Of a stretch of 29,168 nucleotides of DNA, positions 22,183 to 29,168 are shown piece by piece. A program made the translations under genes and the position numbers. The notes beneath the pieces are model-generated. The model saw nothing but the letters and a program-made list of their open reading frames with translations. It had not been told where the DNA came from and did no database searches. The number at the start of each line of letters is the position of its first letter. Position 1 is the stretch's first letter. This stretch comes from M3007 sp046155725 (lineage in GTDB: Bacteria > Bacteroidota > Bacteroidia > Chitinophagales > Saprospiraceae): contig JBJXFT010000047.1 in assembly GCA_046155725.1 (NCBI GenBank), forward strand, positions 1 through 29,168. Direction: 5' to 3'.

Positions 22183-24159
22183 ATGAAACACTTTGTAATC
22201 ACCCTTCTCGCGCTCGCGCTGTCCGCGCTTTTGCCCGCCCAACAAACCCTGCTGCAAGACGCATTGGCCATACAAGCAAGTTTCGACACAACGGATGCAG
22301 CCGACACCGACAAACGTCTGATCTTTAATCAAGAGCCGCTGAGCGCAGATGCGGCAAAGGTTTTGAGGAGATACTTGCCGGCCAAAGCAATCATCTCTTC
22401 CAAGTCGGTGGAGGATGCATTCAAGGGCAATCCCTTTATGCGCTTTGAAGGCACCAACCAAAATGAGATACAAGAGTTTTCGCCCACTCGGGCAGAATTG
22501 GCAGCGGCGGATGCTTCGCCCGTGGGTCGCTCTGGCTTCTCAGTGGCTGGCTTTGCCGACGGGGTTGCGCGGTTTTTGGTAAAGCGAACCAAGCAGGAAC
22601 TCTCGCAGGCATTTTTTGCAGATTTCAAAAGAGCCGTGGAGAAAGACACTTTTTTGAGGATTTTTTGCCCCGCCACCAAACAGCAAATGCTCTTCATTGA
22701 CACGGAGGTGTACCAGTTCCACAACTATTTGGAAGGCATCCGAGAGGCTTTCATCACGGACATGACCGCGCTGCCGGGCAATACAGAGCTATATATGCGC
22801 GACAACTATGCCGACAAAGAAGCGGGCAAAATTTCCATTGACCTGCTGCACCTTGCCCAACAAATGGTGGACGGCGAGCCGCCGATAGACATGATTGACT
22901 ACCTCGCCAGCCGCAGTTCGGCCATACAGAAGGCCAAGAAGGACGAGCTGGCGCTGTACAACATGGCCGGGGGGCTTCGGTTTCTGAACCTCGTGTCCGA
23001 ATCGCTGCGCAACCCCGAATCTCAGGACAGCCTGATGCCCTGGTATACTGGCAGCGAAATCCGCGAGATATTTGACGACCCTAAAGTATTCCGCCTTTAT
23101 TTGGGATTGTTGTGGCAAAAGTCAAACAAGATTTCCTTCGTAAACGCCGCCGGAACCGATCCTGTCGGGATGCGCGAGATTCTCGGCAAAGCGGGCACGA
23201 GCGCGGATTTGTTTGAAAGCTGGCGCAAATCGTTGGAATCGCTGGGCGAAGTGACGCACTCCTTGCAACGCTCGCTGCGAGCCAATGCCGCCACGCCCAC
23301 TTCTGTTTCCGACGATTTTTTCCGCTACTCCCAATCGCTCACCAACCTGATGCAATCGGTAAACCAAACGGGGCGGCTCGTGCTGGAGCGCAAATCCGAC
23401 TTGATCCCGGAGAAATACATTTTCCTGATGCGCCAATCCAACTCGCTGTATTTCAATGTTCGGCAGCGCAACTACACGGGCGCAATCGGCAACGTGATTT
23501 ACTTCCTCGATTTTTTGAACAAGGAGAACCACGAAAACAAGGGCATCGCCAAGATGCTGAAGTATGCCAATTTCGTGGCTTCCATCGCAGAGGCCAACTC
23601 GCCGGACGAGATAGAGCAGGCCATCGAAGTCTTCGCGCTGCCGCCTGGCAGCAGCCGCATGAAAAAGCAGCCCGGCCGATTCGCCGTGGCGCTCAACGCC
23701 TACACGGGCTTGGCCGGCGGGATGGAATACCTCGGCAGCGACACATCGCCCAAAGGCGTGGGGGCCGTGGCCGCGCCCATAGGCTTGAGCTGCTCTTGGG
23801 GCTTGGGGAGAAAATCAAAAAACGCGACGGACAAAACCAAGTTCTACGATTGGGGCAGCATCGGCTTTTTCGTGCCGCTCATTGACGTAGGTGCGGTGAC
23901 GGCCTTTAGATTTGAAGACTCTACGTATCAAAACCTGCCCGAGCTCACTTGGGAAAACATCCTCTCGCCAGGGCTTTACTTGGTGTACGACGTGCCGGGC
24001 AAATGGCCCATGGCGCTCGGCCTTGGCGCGCAAGCAGGGCCTAACTTGCGCAAAGTATCCGAAACGGGCTTGAGCATTGACAAGAGCGGTGTGCGCGTGG
24101 GGGCATTCTTGACCGTGGACATCCCCATCACTTTTTTCCATTTGGGGAAGGGGAAGTAG
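22183..24159 (+). CDS. Exported 658-aa protein of unknown function
   Basis: I do not recognise this protein. It has a clear signal peptide (MKHFVITLLALALSALLPAQQ). Residues 30-500 are mainly helical with charged repeats of helix pairs. The last 160 residues are rich in Gly and aromatics, with alternating hydrophobic strands (for example GVRVGAFLTVDIPITFF near the end), as in a small outer-membrane barrel or membrane-associated beta domain. It begins 12 bp after the subtilase-like gene and is the last gene of the cluster; a cluster of palindromes follows its stop. It would place one component of the system in the envelope. No catalytic motif is seen. Confidence 0.75.
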   Translation: MKHFVITLLALALSALLPAQQTLLQDALAIQASFDTTDAADTDKRLIFNQEPLSADAAKVLRRYLPAKAIISSKSVEDAFKGNPFMRFEGTNQNEIQEFSPTRAELAAADASPVGRSGFSVAGFADGVARFLVKRTKQELSQAFFADFKRAVEKDTFLRIFCPATKQQMLFIDTEVYQFHNYLEGIREAFITDMTALPGNTELYMRDNYADKEAGKISIDLLHLAQQMVDGEPPIDMIDYLASRSSAIQKAKKDELALYNMAGGLRFLNLVSESLRNPESQDSLMPWYTGSEIREIFDDPKVFRLYLGLLWQKSNKISFVNAAGTDPVGMREILGKAGTSADLFESWRKSLESLGEVTHSLQRSLRANAATPTSVSDDFFRYSQSLTNLMQSVNQTGRLVLERKSDLIPEKYIFLMRQSNSLYFNVRQRNYTGAIGNVIYFLDFLNKENHENKGIAKMLKYANFVASIAEANSPDEIEQAIEVFALPPGSSRMKKQPGRFAVALNAYTGLAGGMEYLGSDTSPKGVGAVAAPIGLSCSWGLGRKSKNATDKTKFYDWGSIGFFVPLIDVGAVTAFRFEDSTYQNLPELTWENILSPGLYLVYDVPGKWPMALGLGAQAGPNLRKVSETGLSIDKSGVRVGAFLTVDIPITFFHLGKGK

Positions 24160-24228
24160 GACATTAGCAATGAGAAAAAAACGCCTCACACTCGGTAGCG
24201 CGGCGTTCAGACTTAAGAGCACTTTCAA

Positions 24229-24362
24229 CCCACGAATTCATTCGTGGGATTGCGTGAAGGCCAGAACAAGACCCAACCGATTCATCGGTTTTACACCAAA
24301 AACCGATAAATCGGTTTGAAAATGTGTGGCTTCCGTACATCCCCCACGACTGAAGTCGTGGG
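24229..24362. repeat. Cluster of four perfect palindromes
   Basis: CCCACGAATTCATTCGTGGG (24229-24248), AACCGATTCATCGGTT (24275-24290), AAACCGATAAATCGGTTT (24300-24317) and CCCACGACTGAAGTCGTGGG (24343-24362) lie within 134 bp. The first and last share the CCCACG/CGTGGG ends of the palindrome inside htpG. They fill the gap after the 658-aa protein gene and could form hairpins acting as terminators or be dispersed repeats. Confidence 0.88.
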
Positions 24363-24424
24363 CTGAAAGTGAGGCATATTCACTCATTTCTAAACACCAC
24401 TACCAAATACTTACTATACCACTC

Positions 24425-25810
24425 ATGTCAAATCAATTTTCACCAAAAAAAGCCCTCGCCACGCTCAGCCTCGCGCTCGTTTTGTCGGGCTGTGCCACCT
24501 CTCAAAAAAAAGGCGCGACAGCAACGGACGATTTCCCCAAAACCTTTCAAAATGTGCTCATCGCAAGAGCCGAACCGGGCGACGGCCACGGCCCCTGCGA
24601 GCCGAGCATCGCCGTCAGCCCAAAGAACCCACAGAACGTAGTGGCAGGCGCCATCCTCAACCGCTACTACTGGAGCAAAGACGGCGGGCGAACTTGGGAG
24701 AACGACATTTTGAAATCCAAATCCTCCGGCGTGTTCGGCGACCCGGTGCTGATTGCCGATTGGAAAGGCAACTTCTATTTCTCCCACCTCAGCGACCCGG
24801 AGGGCGAAGGCTGGGCCAGCGAAAAACTCTTGGACCGAATCGTGATCCAGAAAAGCACCGACGGCGGCAAGACCTACGACGATGGCGCGTGGTGCGGCCT
24901 CCACCACCCCAAAGACCAAGACAAACCCTGGCTTTGCGCCGACCCGAAGACGGGGCACGTCGCCTGCACTTGGACGGAATTCGACAAGTACGCTTCCCGG
25001 GATTTGGAAAAAGACCACAGCCGCATCCTCTTTTCGCAAAGCACTGACAGTGGCAAATCTTGGTCGGAAGCGATGGCGATCACCCAGTTTGAAGGCAATT
25101 GCCTCGACGGCGACGACACCACCGAGGGCGCGGTGCCAGCCTACGGCCCAAACGGCGAAATCTATGTGGCATGGTCTTACGGCGAAAAAATCTGGTTTGA
25201 CCGCTCCACCGACGGCGGCAAAACTTGGCTCGAAAAAGACATCGTGGCTGCCGAACAGCCGGGCGGATGGGAAATCGAAATCGCTGGGCTCAACCGCACC
25301 AACGTGATGCCCGTCCTCGTGTGCGACCTATCGCCCAGCCCCCGTCGCGGTACGCTCTACCTCTGCTGGGGCGACCAGCGCAATGGCGCCGACGACACGG
25401 ATATTTTCGTGGCCCAAAGCCTCGACGGCGGCCTCACCTGGAGCAAGCCCGCCCGCGTGAACGACGACACAAAAGGCCGCCAACAATTCCTCCCTTGGCT
25501 CACCATTGACCAAGCGACGGGGCATATGTACGCGGTGTTCTATGACCGCCGCAACCACGCCGACGAACAAACCGACGTGTATGTGGCCGTCAGCCGCGAC
25601 GGAGCCAAGTCGTTCAAAAACCTGAAAGTCAGCGCCGAGCCGTTCACACCGACCTCGTTCGTGTTCTTCGGCGACTACAACCACATCGCTGCCCACAACG
25701 GCGTGGTGCGCCCTATCTGGACGCGGATGGACAAAGGCTCGCTGTCGGTTTGGACGGCTATCATGGATTTCAAAATGCCCATGGTGAAGGGAAAGGATAT
25801 TCAGGATTGA
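24425..25810 (+). CDS. Asp-box (sialidase-like) repeat lipoprotein
   Basis: This 461-aa lipoprotein has a signal peptide ending in LVLSGC, so Cys about 22 is the likely lipidation site. The mature part is a six-bladed-propeller-like protein with Asp-box motifs: SKDGGRTWEND, STDGGKTYDDG, STDSGKSWSEA, STDGGKTWLEK, SLDGGLTWSKP and SRDGAKSFKNL. It starts with EPSIAVSPKNPQNVVAGA. Such proteins are often annotated as exo-alpha-sialidases, but the sialidase Arg triad and Tyr/Glu pair are not obvious, so a non-enzymatic propeller is as likely. The ATG at 24425 is chosen because the lipoprotein signal starts there; the longer frame runs back through the palindrome cluster. Confidence 0.8.
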   Translation: MSNQFSPKKALATLSLALVLSGCATSQKKGATATDDFPKTFQNVLIARAEPGDGHGPCEPSIAVSPKNPQNVVAGAILNRYYWSKDGGRTWENDILKSKSSGVFGDPVLIADWKGNFYFSHLSDPEGEGWASEKLLDRIVIQKSTDGGKTYDDGAWCGLHHPKDQDKPWLCADPKTGHVACTWTEFDKYASRDLEKDHSRILFSQSTDSGKSWSEAMAITQFEGNCLDGDDTTEGAVPAYGPNGEIYVAWSYGEKIWFDRSTDGGKTWLEKDIVAAEQPGGWEIEIAGLNRTNVMPVLVCDLSPSPRRGTLYLCWGDQRNGADDTDIFVAQSLDGGLTWSKPARVNDDTKGRQQFLPWLTIDQATGHMYAVFYDRRNHADEQTDVYVAVSRDGAKSFKNLKVSAEPFTPTSFVFFGDYNHIAAHNGVVRPIWTRMDKGSLSVWTAIMDFKMPMVKGKDIQD

Positions 25811-25857
25811 CACGGTTTACGCTCCTTTTTTAGTGAATAACCCTGTAAACCTTGTCA
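25806..25857. terminator. Inverted repeat between convergent genes
   Basis: ATTGACACGGTTTAC pairs with GTAAACCTTGTCAAT with one mismatch region, around a T-rich loop. It overlaps the stop of the Asp-box lipoprotein and lies before the convergent type IX-secreted protein gene, so it may terminate both transcripts. Confidence 0.5.
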
Positions 25858-25908
25858 ATCCTGTTAGAACTTAGACTTGCGAGACGGCCTCATCCTAGGT
25901 TCAAACGC

Positions 25909-28653
25909 CTATCGCAGCACCGTAACATCCCCCTCGTACTGCAGCTCCGCCCCGTCAATAAACCGGACAAAGGCGTACCACGCGAACACGCCCTCCACCT
26001 TTTGGCCTTTGGCAGTGCCGTCCCAGCCGAAGTTGGGTTCGTTCAGGTCGAAGTCGCGGTTTTCATAAATCAAACTCCCCCAACGGTCGTAGATGCGGAG
26101 CAGGGAAATTTGTTCCGCCGCCGGCCCGCCGTAGCCTGTGAAGTGGTCGCCTTCGCCGTCGTCGTTTGGCGCAAAGATGTTTGGGAAATACACCGGGCGG
26201 TCTTTCTTGACCCGAATGGTGACGGTGTCGAAAGCCGTGCAGCCATCTTGGTCGGTGATTTTGACGATGTAGCGGATGTCGTCAATGGCCGTGGCGATGG
26301 GGTCTGGCGTGTCGGTTTCGCTCAGCCCAATGGCGGGCGACCACTCAAAAGTGACCAAGCGGCCAAAGGGCGCGGTGACGGTGCTGATGTCCACCGTAAA
26401 GCCAAGGTCCACCGTAGTGTCGGTTGGCACGGCGGACACGATGAGCGGCACGGGCTGGCTGATGGTGGCAAAAACCGAATCTTGACAGCCGTAAGCGTCT
26501 TTGACTTTCACCCAGTAATCGCCCGCGAGCAGCCCTGTGAGCGTACCGCTCGGAAAGTACGCAACGCCGTCGGGGCTGAACATATAGGGTGGCCGCCCGC
26601 CCAGGCCTTCCACCTGGATTTCGCCTTCGGGCGTGCCGTTGCAAATGAGGTCTACCACGCCAAGCAGGTTCAGGGCCACATCTGGCGGCTCGGTGATGAA
26701 CACGCCTCCGACGATGATGCACTCATTCCCGTCAGAGACGGTCACGCCGTATTGGCCGGGCGGAAGATTGCTGATGGTTTGCGCGGTGGCGCCATTCGAC
26801 CATTGGTAGGTGTAATTCCCCACGCCGCCAGAAGGGATGGCTTCAGCCATGCCGTCGTTTGCGCCGAAACAAGAAACGTCCACCGTGTCCACCAGCAGTT
26901 CGAGCGCGGGATTGTCCGTCACTGTTGCCGTGAACGTTCCCTTGCAAAGCACCGCGTCAATGGCCTGAATGGTGTAAACCCCCGCCACAAAACCGCCCTG
27001 CGAGTTGCTGGGGATGTATCCGTTGCCAAAATCAAACTGCACAATCGGTTTGCCATTTGTCACATTGAGCGTGATGACCCCGTTGGCATCGCCAAAACAA
27101 AGCGGGGCTTGCACGCTGGTTTCTGCCGTCAAAATCCGTTCGTCCACTTGGATCCCCAGATCGGTTCGGCAGTTGTTGAAGTCAACGATGGCAAGGGTGT
27201 AGAACCCCACGCCGAGACTGTCGAGCGAGTTTTCGGTGCTGAAAGGGGCGTTGTTCCAACTAAAGAGGTAAGGGGGAGTGCCGCTCGTGATGTTGTTGAT
27301 GGTGATTTGGCCGTTGGCCGTGCCGTTGCAGTCGGGCGCAGCGATGAGCGTGTCCACTTCCACATCGGGGTGAATGAGCACCGATTGGATGTCGGTCACT
27401 ATGCAGCCCAAATCGGTTTCCAACGTGAGCACCACGGGGTGAACGCCGGGCGTGTTGAATGCCACGGTGTGCGGGCCGGGGCCGGTGGCGGTCTGCGGCA
27501 CGGCATCGGCGCCAAAACTCCAGTTCCAGGCCGTGATGGCACCGAGAGCGAAAGTGGAAGCGTCCACGACTTGCACGGGCGTACCGAGGCAAACTTCCTC
27601 GGGGATGGTTTCAAACTTTGCTTCGGGGCCGAGGAACTCGCCTGTGCCGCCGAATTCGATGGCAAAACCGTTGCCCGTGTTTGAAAAATTGTTGATGACC
27701 AAGGTGTAGGTTTCGCCCTGAATCATGTCCAAGGGCCGGAGCCAAGCATCGTCGCCGGGTTCTTCGCATCCCGCATCCTCGCTGGTATCAGGGTCGCCGT
27801 TGCGCATCCCGGTCGGGCCGAGGCAGGCGGCAGAATTGAGGGTTTGGCTTTGGCCGGAGGCCATGCAGCGTTCCAGCACTTTTCCGTTGCAGTTTCCGAT
27901 GCCGTTGGGAAGTCGGTAGATGACAAAGTCCAGGTCGTCGGGGCCGTTCAGTGGGGTCAGGGTCATGGTCAAAGTGCCAGATTGCGAGCAGGTCCAGGAG
28001 AACCAAGTGGAGTTCGATTCGTACAGCCCCGGCACGCCGTTGTTGAAGCACGCCGCGTCTTGCATTTCGCTGTTGTTGCTGCCCGCGCCAGTCACGTATT
28101 GAACCACAAATGGCGATTTATCGCACAAAATGGAAGAAGTGGCGCAGTCGGAAGTTGGCTCCACGGGCGGGTTGTAGTTGTTGACACAGATTTGGAAAGT
28201 GCCTTCTTGGCCTCCCGCGCCTTGCACGCGGATGAGGTAGGTGGAGCCGACGAAGAGGCCGCCTTTGTAGGCTTCGGCTATGTTGGCGTTGCCGGCGGAT
28301 GCATCGCACACGAGTTCGTTGATGACCCCGCCGCAGGTGCCGAAGTAGAACGCCACCTGTGGGTCTTGCAAATCGCCGCCGGGGGCTTGGGCTGTGGCGC
28401 CGCGCACGGTGATGGTAACGTCGGTGGCCAATGCGGTGAAAGCAAACCACACGTCGCTCTGCACGGAACCAAAACAACCGGGTGCGCCGTAGCTGGAGGC
28501 GGTGGCCGCCAAATTGGTGTAGGCATCCGCTGGGCTGCAAAAGTTCAGGACGTTGGGAAGGACGATGGGGCTGGAGCACTCGTCGTTGGTGGGCTGCGCA
28601 AAAGCAGACGCGGCGCAGAGGGAAAGGGCGAAAATGAAAGTAGTTTTTCTCAT
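25909..28653 (-). CDS. Secreted SprB-repeat/PKD protein with type B type IX sorting domain
   Basis: This is a 914-aa protein. A signal peptide (MRKTTFIFALSLCAASAFAQ) is followed by two N-terminal beta domains starting PTNDECSSPIVLPN and TSDCATSSILCDKSPF, as in many Bacteroidota surface proteins. A PKD domain (ITAWNWSFGADA, GVHPVVLTLETD) comes next, then about five SprB-like repeats (PLCFGDANGVITLNV, VSCFGANDGMAEAIPSGG, then TYQWSNGATAQTISNLPPGQY). The gliding-associated type B C-terminal domain closes the protein (YFPNIFAPNDDGEGDHF, IYDRWGSLIYE, GVFAWYAFVRFIDG). It is probably a cell-surface adhesin-like protein exported by the type IX system; type B domains usually direct secretion without a standard lipid anchor. 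The start at 28653 is chosen for the signal peptide; an upstream extension runs through repeat DNA. Confidence 0.88.
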   Translation of the reverse strand: MRKTTFIFALSLCAASAFAQPTNDECSSPIVLPNVLNFCSPADAYTNLAATASSYGAPGCFGSVQSDVWFAFTALATDVTITVRGATAQAPGGDLQDPQVAFYFGTCGGVINELVCDASAGNANIAEAYKGGLFVGSTYLIRVQGAGGQEGTFQICVNNYNPPVEPTSDCATSSILCDKSPFVVQYVTGAGSNNSEMQDAACFNNGVPGLYESNSTWFSWTCSQSGTLTMTLTPLNGPDDLDFVIYRLPNGIGNCNGKVLERCMASGQSQTLNSAACLGPTGMRNGDPDTSEDAGCEEPGDDAWLRPLDMIQGETYTLVINNFSNTGNGFAIEFGGTGEFLGPEAKFETIPEEVCLGTPVQVVDASTFALGAITAWNWSFGADAVPQTATGPGPHTVAFNTPGVHPVVLTLETDLGCIVTDIQSVLIHPDVEVDTLIAAPDCNGTANGQITINNITSGTPPYLFSWNNAPFSTENSLDSLGVGFYTLAIVDFNNCRTDLGIQVDERILTAETSVQAPLCFGDANGVITLNVTNGKPIVQFDFGNGYIPSNSQGGFVAGVYTIQAIDAVLCKGTFTATVTDNPALELLVDTVDVSCFGANDGMAEAIPSGGVGNYTYQWSNGATAQTISNLPPGQYGVTVSDGNECIIVGGVFITEPPDVALNLLGVVDLICNGTPEGEIQVEGLGGRPPYMFSPDGVAYFPSGTLTGLLAGDYWVKVKDAYGCQDSVFATISQPVPLIVSAVPTDTTVDLGFTVDISTVTAPFGRLVTFEWSPAIGLSETDTPDPIATAIDDIRYIVKITDQDGCTAFDTVTIRVKKDRPVYFPNIFAPNDDGEGDHFTGYGGPAAEQISLLRIYDRWGSLIYENRDFDLNEPNFGWDGTAKGQKVEGVFAWYAFVRFIDGAELQYEGDVTVLR

Positions 28654-28768
28654 GGTGTGCTGTTGTGTTTGGAAATCGGAAAGTGATATTTGGAGCATGA
28701 GTTTCAAGACGCAAAAAGCCGGGGTTTTGTTGGCTGTTGCGCTTGTCAAAGTTTCCTTAAGGCAAAGA

Positions 28769-28815
28769 GGTTGATAAAGTTTATGAGGTTGATAAAGTTG
28801 ATGAGGTTGATGGGT
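28769..28815. repeat. 9-nt repeat array (GAGGTTGAT / AAAGTTGAT)
   Basis: Five contiguous 9-nt units alternate between GAGGTTGAT and AAAGTT(T/G)AT in the gap upstream of the SprB-repeat gene. The array resembles the GATTGGTTC units before htpG in unit length. Confidence 0.75.
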
Positions 28816-28830
28816 TGTGTTGGAAAAATC

Positions 28831-28850
28831 CCTGCCTACCGGCAGGCAGG
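28831..28850. repeat. GC-rich palindromic repeat CCTGCC-TACC-GGCAGG
   Basis: CCTGCC and GGCAGG flank a 4-nt centre, followed by a further CAGG. When read as protein such copies give CLPVGR-like peptides, which I associate with a dispersed repeat in many bacterial genomes. Function unknown. Confidence 0.5.
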
Positions 28851-28936
28851 CGCGCAAATCCGCGTCGTCCGCGCAATCCGCGTTCCCGCAGTTTCCGCGC
28901 CGCAAATTACCCAAAAAACGTTCATCGGGGAATCTC

Positions 28937-28944
28937 TACTTTTG
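28937..28944 (+). promoter_or_regulatory. -7 element for pssA
   Basis: TACTTTTG is a perfect TAnnTTTG match 6 nt before the start codon, followed by CAGCCG, the usual context of Bacteroidota promoters with very short leaders. Confidence 0.6.
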
Positions 28945-28950
28945 CAGCCG

Positions 28951-29168
28951 ATGAAACACTTGCCCAACGCGCTGACACTCGCCAACCTGTTTTGTGGCTG
29001 CTGCGCTTTGCTCTATACTTTTTACTGGCAGCCCGGAGTGGCGGCTTTGTTTACCGCCGGGTCGTTCGTGTTCGATTATCTGGACGGCATGGTGGCGCGA
29101 GCATTGGGGGTTAGTTCGCCACTTGGCAAGGAACTTGACTCGCTGGCCGATGTGGTGAGTTTTGGGGT
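28951..29168 (+). CDS. pssA: CDP-diacylglycerol-serine O-phosphatidyltransferase, N-terminal part
   Basis: The first 72 codons are in the window; the gene runs off the right end. It is an integral membrane enzyme that makes phosphatidylserine from CDP-diacylglycerol and serine, the first step to phosphatidylethanolamine. The start MKHLPNALTLANLFCG matches the family, and the CDP-alcohol phosphotransferase motif is complete: DGMVAR, eight residues, G, three residues, D, three residues, D (residues 46-68). A first transmembrane helix (about 10-28) is visible. A relative of this motif family could act on another alcohol, but the N-terminus fits PssA best. Confidence 0.88.
   Translation, partial: MKHLPNALTLANLFCGCCALLYTFYWQPGVAALFTAGSFVFDYLDGMVARALGVSSPLGKELDSLADVVSFG

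Noticed and set aside
24326..24424. Upstream extension of the Asp-box lipoprotein
   Set aside because: It would put 33 residues encoded by palindromic repeat DNA in front of a normal lipoprotein signal peptide.
25852..27684. 610-codon open frame opposite the SprB-repeat protein gene
   Set aside because: It is the antisense shadow of a well-supported secreted protein; the translation is rich in His, Arg and Val with no domain, as expected from GC-biased codon positions.

Overview
The window is about 29 kb of bacterial chromosome from a member of the Bacteroidota, most likely Saprospiria/Chitinophagia-like. Two large secreted proteins end in type IX secretion sorting domains (one type A, one gliding-associated type B). 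One carries SprB-like repeats. Several genes start shortly after a TAnnTTTG-like -7 element, and there is an MbnP-like lipoprotein and an S9B dipeptidyl peptidase. I see no rRNA, tRNA, CRISPR array or transposase.

Layout. 35-1737: an MbnP-like lipoprotein and a DnaQ-type exonuclease, both on the minus strand. 1792-4614: a 2.8 kb segment bounded by a 53-bp direct repeat of the start of the downstream ABC-F gene. It carries a split HipA-type kinase module (kinase plus a separate HipA N-terminal-domain protein) and a 211-aa protein with a hydrophobic segment, so it looks like an insertion. 4576-10233: an ABC-F ATPase, a dipeptidyl-peptidase IV-like enzyme and chorismate synthase. 10339-14022: a giant BNR/PKD type IX-secreted protein. 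14555-16609: HtpG behind a sigma-54-like promoter. 16616-19096: a small unknown protein, an alpha/beta hydrolase and an RlmI-like rRNA methyltransferase. 19184-24159: a four-gene plus-strand cluster (EAD-like/pseudokinase/globin protein, small membrane protein, subtilisin-like protein with a degraded serine motif, exported 658-aa protein). 24425-28653: an Asp-box lipoprotein and a type IX-secreted SprB-repeat protein. 28951 to the end: the start of phosphatidylserine synthase.

Two things stand out. The first is the 19184-24159 cluster. Its first gene seems to fuse a death-fold-like adaptor domain, a kinase fold lacking its catalytic Asp and DFG, and a C-terminal globin domain. It is followed by a membrane protein, a subtilase-like protein and an exported protein, which could be an undescribed haem- or gas-responsive signalling or conflict system. 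The second is how heavily coding sequences are colonised by short repeats. Perfect palindromes or REP-like repeats lie in frame inside the peptidase (three places), HtpG and the rRNA methyltransferase. Heptanucleotide arrays lie in frame inside AroC and the ABC-F protein, and short repeats form the signal-peptide codons of two exported proteins and the htpG leader.

All calls come from reading the sequence and translations; no database search was run.
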